Source: Amaurobius ferox (Eukaryota; Arthropoda; Arachnida; Araneae; Amaurobiidae). Taken from it: a DNA stretch of 64,000 bases. Below are positions 57,299 to 64,000 of this stretch, one piece after another. The notes beneath the pieces were generated by a model. It ran no database searches. It saw nothing but the letters and a program-made list of their open reading frames with translations, and was not told the DNA's origin. Position numbers and translations under genes: made by a program. The DNA is taken from positions 13,336,707 to 13,400,706 of the forward strand of contig OX578145.1 of NCBI GenBank assembly GCA_951213105.1, given 5' to 3'. The number at the start of each line of letters is the position of its first letter. Position 1 is the first letter of the stretch.

Positions 57299-58973
57299 AA
57301 TAATAATACTTATCAGTTACAGCATTGGGGATCTCTTTAATGTATGAATTTTGCTTAACCACACTCTTCAGAAGTCAATTATATTTCCGAAGAATATGAA
57401 TAGCATTTATCTATGTTTAGTAGACATCACTTACACTATACATATCATGCAATAATAAAAGCAGAAGTTCCGGTGCATGCATTGGTAGCGAGATTTTAAG
57501 AATATTTTCCTGTTATTTAACTGCATTGAAATAGTGGATAATATACATCAAGCGCACTCTAAAGATGATTTTGAAACCTTTCAGCATGTAATATACTTTT
57601 GTTTGGCGTTGCTGTTTTGAGACCTATATTATTAGGTTAGTTATTTTGGGCGAGTGCCAAGACATATTTATTTGAATGCCGATAGTTGTGTTTCACGTGC
57701 AGAAATTATTTTCGTAAGTTTTGAGAGCGTTTTTTTATCGTGCTTTTTAGAATTCCACATACACTGAATAGAAACATCCCCGAAACACGGGAATCGAAGG
57801 TTTGATCCTCGTTTCAGACACTATGGGCAGGCTGCATTTAATTTAATACGTAACACAGCTCGTTTTTACGTCTAGAATAATAACGTTAATATACCTTTCA
57901 TTGCATTTCAAACACAGTTAGTCAATTTCTGCATCGCCACCACAAGGAATATAATTCCTTCATGAAAGATTTACAGAGTTCCTAGAAACGCCTTTACGCA
58001 TCCGGATTTTACAACTTTGCAACAAACACTATCTTACAGCCATTCAAACAGCTGCTCATACCCTAGGGTGTGTTGGGTGGTTTGCATTTTCCACAACCAC
58101 TACCTGTCTAGGATGTGTCGTTCGGGAAATGCAGCTTCCAAAAATATACCGACCGATAACCAATAAAACACTATAGATAAGGACAATGCCAAAATATATA
58201 TATTAAGTGGATTTGCATTATTTTTGTTGATGTTGTCTTTACATTAATGGCTTAATATAAATAATTGTGTGAAACCACCTTTTCAGAGCACAAATATTAC
58301 TGCAGAAACACTTGAATATTGTTAGTATATTATTTTGTCAAAATTCTCATCTTGGCTTTCTTGAGCATACTTGGTCATATTCTTATGACTGATCTCTTTG
58401 TTACACAATGATCAGATCTCCCCATTTTGCTTCTCATGTCTTTATTTTTTGGAGGGTAGAATTTTATCGGATCCATCCGTCTTGTTCAAGAGCAGGGGAT
58501 GGACAAAGTCATCCAGCTCCATTCCTTGTTGATTCGTCAGCTCGTCACGTAATATTACATCTTTGAGAGTATTATCATCAAGGCAGTGGATCCACCTGAC
58601 CCTCATAAACTCATAAATATTCAACACCATTGTATTTTGTTATGGTCATGAATTATTGAATGCAATCGGACAAATAGCACGCATCCACATTCTAGGTTGC
58701 ATGTCCATATTTGAGAATGCTCTATTTCTGCAATATCACATCGACTTTGTCCTTGTGTACTAAGCACAGAAGCGTAATTATATGTAATTCAATAACATGG
58801 AGTACTCAATATTGATATTCTGATCCATTTTCTCAAAGTCTGGTTGTTGCGGCGATCACTTGGTGAATTCTTCTCGTAGGCTGGAGGAAACGTTTCGTCT
58901 GGCAACCAAGTATAAGATGCAATCACCTGCATGCAAGAGCTCAAGATTACATCTGACATTTTTACTTTCCATA
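57299..58973. other. mostly unique-looking DNA without a supported gene
   Basis: A less AT-rich section lies at about 57900-58640. The minus frame 58442-58630 reads MVLNIYEFMRVRWIHCLDDN and on to VHPLLLNKTDGSDKILPSKK. It looks protein-like but is short and I cannot place it. AAGGTTTGATCCTCG at 57801 resembles a tRNA B box, but no matching A box was found. Confidence 0.35.
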
Positions 58974-59746
58974 CAATACATGGTAATGTATAGGGAAATT
59001 AGTGGAATCATGCCGAAAATCGCAACTCTAGTTTTCGACAGATCTCGGGACAGTTTTCGACAGAAGTTTCGGGACCTCTAGAATACGATAAACTATTTTT
59101 AGCGTGACGTCTGTGTGTGTGTGTGTGTCTGTCTGTGTGTGTGTCTGTTTGTCTATGCAGATTTTGTATCCACTCTAACTAAAAAACTAATTGACCGAAT
59201 ATCATAAAATTTGGTGAGAAAATCACTTCTTTGCGATCTGGTGCTGATTAGTTTGGGTACGATTCGGGATAAAAGAACCCGCCTTATTTTGCGAAATGGC
59301 CCGCAAAAATTGCTTTATCTACTCTAGCTAAAAAACTAATAGACAGAATTTCACAAAATTCGGTAGATAAGTCGCTTGTGTGTTACCCTGGTTCTGATCA
59401 GATTATAGTACGATTCGTAAAAAAATAATCTTCCTCTTTTTGCAAAGCGGCCCGCAAAAATCGTCAAATTCGAAAATAAGAAACTACGTATGCTCAAATA
59501 TATCCATTTAAATGTTTGTTTTATACGTAATTTTTAACGAAGAAAAGAATAAGATCAACCCCATTACACTAGATATTGCCGTTCTTCAGATTTTTAGTTT
59601 TTTCGTATTTTCTCTGCGCCACCTTTGAAAATAAGTCCAGTTACCAAATAAGACGGAAATTGAATTAAAAGTGAATTAAATTTAATTAAGATAAAGAGAA
59701 CGTGGATATAAGTCTGCAGGGAAAGTCACGTGGTGCCCAAATCAGA
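58974..59746 (+). mobile_element. family H element, complete
   Basis: It starts ACTTTCCATACAATACATGG with its hairpin, shows a small internal duplication around TTTTCGACAGA (59031-59068) and a GTCTGTGTGTGTGTC run, and ends CTGCAGGGAAAGTCACGTGG then CAAATCAGA. A repeated stub of the terminus (CGTGCTGCCCAAATCAAG) follows directly. Confidence 0.85.
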
Positions 59747-60922
59747 CAACGTGCTGCCCAAATCAAGCAAATAACAAAAATGAGAGGGCTCTCTATGTAG
59801 ACGCCTTCACATTCTTCATAGACGCCTTCACATTTTTCTTTTTGTATACCGCATGTTCAATTTTCGGAAATAATTAATAAGATACGCAGTCACCTTTATT
59901 CGGAAAGAAATCGTTCTCAATTTCAGTTGCATTTGCAAATTAATTCTACAAAAACATTTGAATGCGACGGGATAACTGCCCCAAGTTTTTACTACAAAAA
60001 TACAAAAGGACACATACAATTCACAAGTTATAAACCCGTTTCATTGGCGAGAGTACGCTGTTTCTGAATAGATCCAACGCCTGTTTAGAAGACATCATCA
60101 TTATTATTAGGTGACAAAATTTGGCTATATAAAACGCTCCGAGATGAGGTGAATGGGTGATTCCAGAATAAGTTTACCAAAAGGAACTGCAAGAATGAAA
60201 TAGTTCGCAAAAAAAGGGGGTCTAGTTTTTAGACATTCTACGTTTGATATAATGTGGTACAATCACGTATCGTGGTATCAGACAAAACCCATTGTATATG
60301 CGTTTAGAGGTTTATATGTATGTACCTACTTATTCCCCAACTTGGTCTAGGACCTCGCGGGATTTTTTCTGTTTAATGCCGCTAACGAAGTCGGTACGAT
60401 GCCAAAACTTTCGAAAATTTGAAACATTTAATATTCGTGAAAAATCTTTAAAAACTGGGTAAAAAAACTGGGTCTTTAAAACAAGAGATACAGGAAATGA
60501 AGTAGCTACTCCTTCAAAAAAATAGGCTCTCATTTTTTTTCGAACGCAAAGCAGAGACACTACCAAAAGCCTCTAGAAGGCCAATTTTCCCAAAAAAATT
60601 TGACAGTTTATTGTTTTGTTTTTTCTTATACAGATTTTTAAAAACGAATATTTCAAATATTATCCATATGGGTCATTTTAAAAATATCACCATACAAACC
60701 ATTTTGGACATACAGGCTCCAAACTATGGCATCGTAAACTGTCATTATTTAGTTCTGGAATATACACATGTTCTCTTTGTCACTTTATATGGTAATTTTT
60801 TACAATCAAATTAAAAATTCCATAAATTTTATTTAAAATCTGCGTAGCACATCCCGCGTATCATGTCCGAAAAATAAGTTCTTAGCTTCTTCTCTCCGAC
60901 CTCATTCGTCCAATTGCAAAAA
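59747..60922. other. AT-rich DNA, no recognised gene
   Basis: Frames at 59828-60019, 60330-60566 and 60611-60814 are short, lack known motifs and have no codon bias that stands out. No repeat copies were noticed elsewhere in the window. Confidence 0.4.
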
Positions 60923-61140
60923 TCTGATGTGGGCAGCACATGACTTTCCATACAGACTTATATCCAAGTTCTCTTTATTTTATTTAAATTTAATTCACTT
61001 TTAATTCAATTTTCGTTCTCATTTGGTAACTGGACTTATTTTCAAAGTTGGCGTAGGGAAAATACGAAAAATCTAAAATATCTCGAGAACGGCTAGTTCT
61101 AGTGTAATGGAGTTGATCTTATTTCTTTTGTCCTTAAAAA
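60923..61140 (-). mobile_element. family H fragment, terminus only
   Basis: It begins TCTGATGTGGGCAGCACATG, continues to the CTCGAGAACGGCTAGTTC block, and stops at about 61140, where a second minus-oriented family H element begins. Confidence 0.75.
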
Positions 61141-61873
61141 TTAGGCAGCAAATGACTTTCCATGCAGACTCAAATTCATCTTTTCTTTATTTCTTTAATG
61201 ATTTATTAAATTGAGTTTAATTGCACAAAATAACACAAAATTTGAATTTTTAATTTAATTTCTGTTTTTATTTGGTAATTGGACATATTTCCAAAAGTGA
61301 CATAACTATATGTGAAAAATCTCAAATATCTCAAGAACGGTTAGTCCTAGAGTAATAGAGTTGTTCTTATTCTTTTTCTCATCAAAAATTACGTATAAAT
61401 CAAGCATTTAATTGATATATTTGAACATATGTAGCTTTTATTTAGATTTTGGCGATTGTTGAGGGTCATTTCGTAAAAAAAGGCAGTTTGTTCTTTTCCG
61501 AATAATACCAAAATCTACTCAGCACCAGAGTATCTTTCTTCTCTTTTTGCGAATCGTACCAAAAACTAATCAGCACCAAAAACTAATCACGCCCAAGAGT
61601 TTTAACTACTAAATTTTATGAAATTCGGTCTATTAGTTTTTGAGTTAGAATGTATACATACATTGCACAGACACACAGACAGACGCACACACAGCCGTCA
61701 CGCTAAAAAGAATTTTTCGTATTCCAGATGTCTCGAAACGTGTAGATCCATCGAAAACTCGAGTTGCAATTTTCGGTATGATTCCAATATTTTCCCTATA
61801 CATTACCATGTATTGCAGGGAAAGCAAAAATTTGATGTGGGCTGCACATGACTTTCTCTGCAGACTCAAAATC
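61141..61873 (-). mobile_element. family H element, inverted, followed by a terminal stub
   Basis: It opens GGCAGCAAATGACTTTCCAT (61144), runs through the family order and ends at the hairpin that closes with TTGCAGGGAAAGC (61824). It is followed after AAAAA by TTGATGTGGGCTGCACATGA (61831-61873), the beginning of a further minus-oriented unit that is cut off after about 40 bases. Confidence 0.8.
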
Positions 61874-61881
61874 ATTTTTTT

Positions 61882-62450
61882 ACTTCCCCTGCAGTACACG
61901 GTAATGTATAGGGAAAGTACTGGAATCATGTCGAAAACCGCAACTCGAGTTTTCGACGGATCTACACGTTTCGTGATCTCTAGAATACGAAAAAACTACT
62001 TTTAGCGTGACGTCTGTGTGTGTGTGTCTGTGTGTCTGTGCAATGTATGTATCCACTCTAACTCAAGAACTTATAGACTGAATTTCATAAAATTTGGCAG
62101 GTAAGTCACTTGCGTAAGACCCTGGTGCGGATTAGTTTTTGGTATGATTCGTAAAAACAGAACCCGGATTTTTTTTGCGAAATGGCCCGTAAAAATATCA
62201 TGTATCCACTTTAGCTAAAATACTGATTGATCAAATTTCACAAAATTTGGTAGATAATTTACTTGTGGGATACTCTGGTGCTGATTAGATTTTGATATTA
62301 TTCCGAAAAGAACAACCTGCCTTTTTTTACGAAATGGTCTTCAAAAATCGCCAAATTTGAGTCAATTAATCTCAATCTAATGAATTGTTAGAGAAATAAA
62401 GAAAATATGAATTTGAGTCTGCGGGGAAAGACATGTGCTGCCCACATCAT
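61882..62450 (+). mobile_element. family H element, internally deleted
   Basis: It starts ACTTCCCCTGCAGTACACGG and ends CTGCGGGGAAAGACATGTGC, CACATCAT. It lacks most of the CGTTCTCGAGATATT block. It is immediately followed by another unit in the same orientation. Confidence 0.8.
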
Positions 62451-62456
62451 ATTTTT

Positions 62457-63102
62457 ACTTTCTCTGCAATACATGGCAATGAGTAGGGAAAGTATTGGAA
62501 TCATGCCAAAAATCGCAACTCGAGTTTTCGACGGATATATACATTTCGAGACCTCTAGAATACGAATACACTATTTTTAGCGTGACGTCTGTGTGTGTGC
62601 CTGTATGTGTGTCTGTCTGTCTGTCTTTCTGTCTGTCTGTCTGTCTCTCTGTGTGTCTGTGCAATGTATGTATCCTCTCTAACTCTAGAACTGATGGGTC
62701 GAATTTCATAAAAATTGCTAGGTATGTTACTTGGGTGTGGCCCTGGTGCTTATTAGTTTTTAGTACGATTCGAAATAAAAGAACCTGCCTTTTTTTGCGA
62801 AATGGCCTTTCAAAAATCGCCACAATTTAAAATAAAAAACTACATATGCTCAAAAATATCTATTAAATTCCTGTTTAATATGCAATTTTTAACGAAGGAA
62901 ATAATAAGACCAACCCCATTACACTAGGACTAGCCGTTCTCGAGATGTTTTAGTTTTTTCGTATTTTCTCAACGCCACCTTTGAAAATAAGTCCAGATAT
63001 CATATGAGAACGGAAATTGAATTAAAAGTGAATTAAATTTAATTAAAATAAAGAGAACGTGGATATAAATCTGCAGCGAAAGTCATGTCCTGCCACATCA
63101 GA
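62457..63102 (+). mobile_element. family H element, complete, in tandem
   Basis: It starts ACTTTCTCTGCAATACATGG, six bases behind the end of the previous unit. It contains a (TGTC)n run at 62613-62645 and ends CTGCAGCGAAAGTCATGTCC, CACATCAGA. The 122-codon minus frame and 111-codon plus frame over this element (62455-62830) are mirror products of the same repeat. Confidence 0.85.
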
Positions 63103-63109
63103 TTTTCTT

Positions 63110-63335
63110 TATTTTTTTAAGAACTCACTAATGACACTAAATTTGCAATTTTAATACAATTTCTGCTTCTATTCCGTAACTGGTTATTTTTCCAAAGTCG
63201 GCATAAAAAAATGCGAAAAATCTCAAATATCTCGAGAACGGCTAGTCCTAGTGTAATGGGTTTGGTCTTATTATTTTCGTCGTTTCAAATTACGTATTAA
63301 ACAGGCATTTAATGGATATATTTGAGCTTACACTA
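63110..63335 (-). repeat. family H internal fragment
   Basis: Minus-oriented text with CTCGAGAACGGCTAGTCCTA and AAACAGGCATTTAATGGATA, without either terminus. Confidence 0.7.
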
Positions 63336-63639
63336 TTTATGAAATTCCGAGTGGAAATAAAAATGCTGTCACGCAAAGGGTGTCTTCTAAAGAAAACTGC
63401 ACAGTATTAACTCTAATGATTTGAGAGCACTGGAAAACGATCGATGGTGTCTGAGCGAAAACTCAAAGTATGATTCATAAACACAGTCAATAAACTATGT
63501 TCGACCTGCAACAACAGCAGGGTAACATCTAAATTAAAAACTATTGTGCGTAAATAGTAAATTTCGATTTAATTCAAAACAAAGATTCGATTCAGTTTGC
63601 TCTTGAAAACAAACTAATCGCATGCGTCACAATGCACAG
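63336..63639. other. unique-looking DNA upstream of copy 2
   Basis: No gene or repeat was recognised. GCGTCACAATG at 63625 resembles the CRE half-site block found in the unit downstream. Confidence 0.4.
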
Positions 63640-63686
63640 TCGCAACAATGGAAAAAATTAAACGTTTTGAACTAACAATGAATGCC

Positions 63687-63694
63687 TGACGTCA
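63687..63694. promoter_or_regulatory. perfect CRE palindrome TGACGTCA, copy 2
   Basis: Conserved counterpart of 56146-56153, with the shared flank CACAATGAAC. Confidence 0.55.
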
Positions 63695-63833
63695 CAATGA
63701 ACATTCGCAGCCAATGCGAGATGTTTATATTTTTACATTGTTTGGAGATCATTTTCTGATAAACTTTCAAGCTGCTAGTCTGAAAATACTAACACTCGTT
63801 TACTGATAAGTAATTTGATAATATTTCGAAGAT

Positions 63834-63881
63834 ATGAAGGTTTGGAAAGCTATTAAACGTTTCTTCGGAGGCAAGAAGTAA
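63834..63881 (+). CDS. 15-codon cationic micro-ORF or first exon, copy 2
   Basis: The codons give MKVWKAIKRFFGGKK then TAA, overlapping a GTAAGT donor at 63878. Compared with copy 1: Phe3 to Val, Arg8 to Lys, His9 to Arg, and one silent change in the last Lys codon. Basic charge is kept or raised. If it is exon 1, the coding sequence would continue beyond the window's right edge. Confidence 0.45.
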   Translation: MKVWKAIKRFFGGKK

Positions 63882-63885
63882 GTCC

Positions 63886-64000
63886 ATCGATTTATTTGCA
63901 AACATAACAACGCAAAGATTTCAAAAAAAGCATCATTTCACTAGCAGTAGTTTGCCATTAGCTTCTTAAACAGTTTATTCCTTAATATGCACCGTTTTTA
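63886..64000. other. putative intron start at the window edge
   Basis: The first bases after the donor still resemble those after copy 1 (ACGCAAAGATTTCAAAAA against GAAGCAAAGATTTTAAAAA), then similarity fades. Confidence 0.4.

Larger units (their letters stand above)
63640..63885 (+). repeat. duplicated promoter/first-exon-like unit, copy 2
   Basis: Homologous to 56090-56345 with the CRE, the GTTTGGAGATCATTTTCTGA block and the ATG-led codons in the same spacing. The copies are 7.5 kb apart in direct orientation and the material between them is almost entirely hairpin family elements. Confidence 0.85.

Noticed and set aside
57795..57835. tRNA-like B box GGTTTGATCC
   Set aside because: No A box at the right distance and no tail or duplication.

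Overview
The window looks like a gene-poor, strongly AT-rich, repeat-dominated piece of an animal genome, most likely an arthropod and plausibly a spider. That guess rests on the kinds of mobile elements present: Tc1-like transposons, a LOA/R1-type LINE with a DUF4780-like ORF1, and SINEs with tRNA-type and 5S rRNA heads. No host protein-coding gene can be followed over several exons, and there is nothing bacterial. Most long open frames are decayed mobile-element genes or accidents of tandem repeats.

Layout. 1-11,800: a mosaic of a few related interspersed families in both orientations, some ending in hairpins, with a well-preserved Tc1 element (9584-10906) inserted in one copy. 14,061-22,483: a decayed LINE (ORF1; endonuclease, reverse transcriptase, RNase H and Cys-His knuckle), split by a 2.75-kb insertion with a 14-bp target duplication that carries a T-rich array of paired motifs. 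23,339-23,622: a SINE with a tRNA-like head. 25,061-31,140: a foldback-like DNA element with long inverted ends made of a roughly 158-bp tandem repeat. It carries a broken ubiquitin-protease-like (C19-type) gene, itself interrupted by a SINE with a full-length 5S rRNA head. The element sits inside a 223-bp satellite, so its empty site can be inferred. 35-46 kb: more SINEs and hairpin repeats. 48.3-51.9 kb: two large inverted structures, a folded-back Tc1-like element and two head-to-head 5'-truncated retroelement copies. 53.6-63.3 kb: a dense field of one hairpin-ended family, partly in head-to-tail tandem.

The two places most likely to belong to the host are near-identical units at 56,090-56,345 and 63,640-63,885. 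Each has a perfect TGACGTCA site about 147 bp upstream of an ATG, followed by 15 cationic codons that end both at a TAA and at a consensus splice donor (GTAAGT). They may be duplicated first exons or a duplicated micro-ORF.

Nesting gives a relative history: hairpin families and satellite first, then the LINE and foldback element, then SINEs and Tc1 insertions. Coordinates of repeats without target duplications are approximate. Family assignments come from motifs read by eye; no database search was possible.
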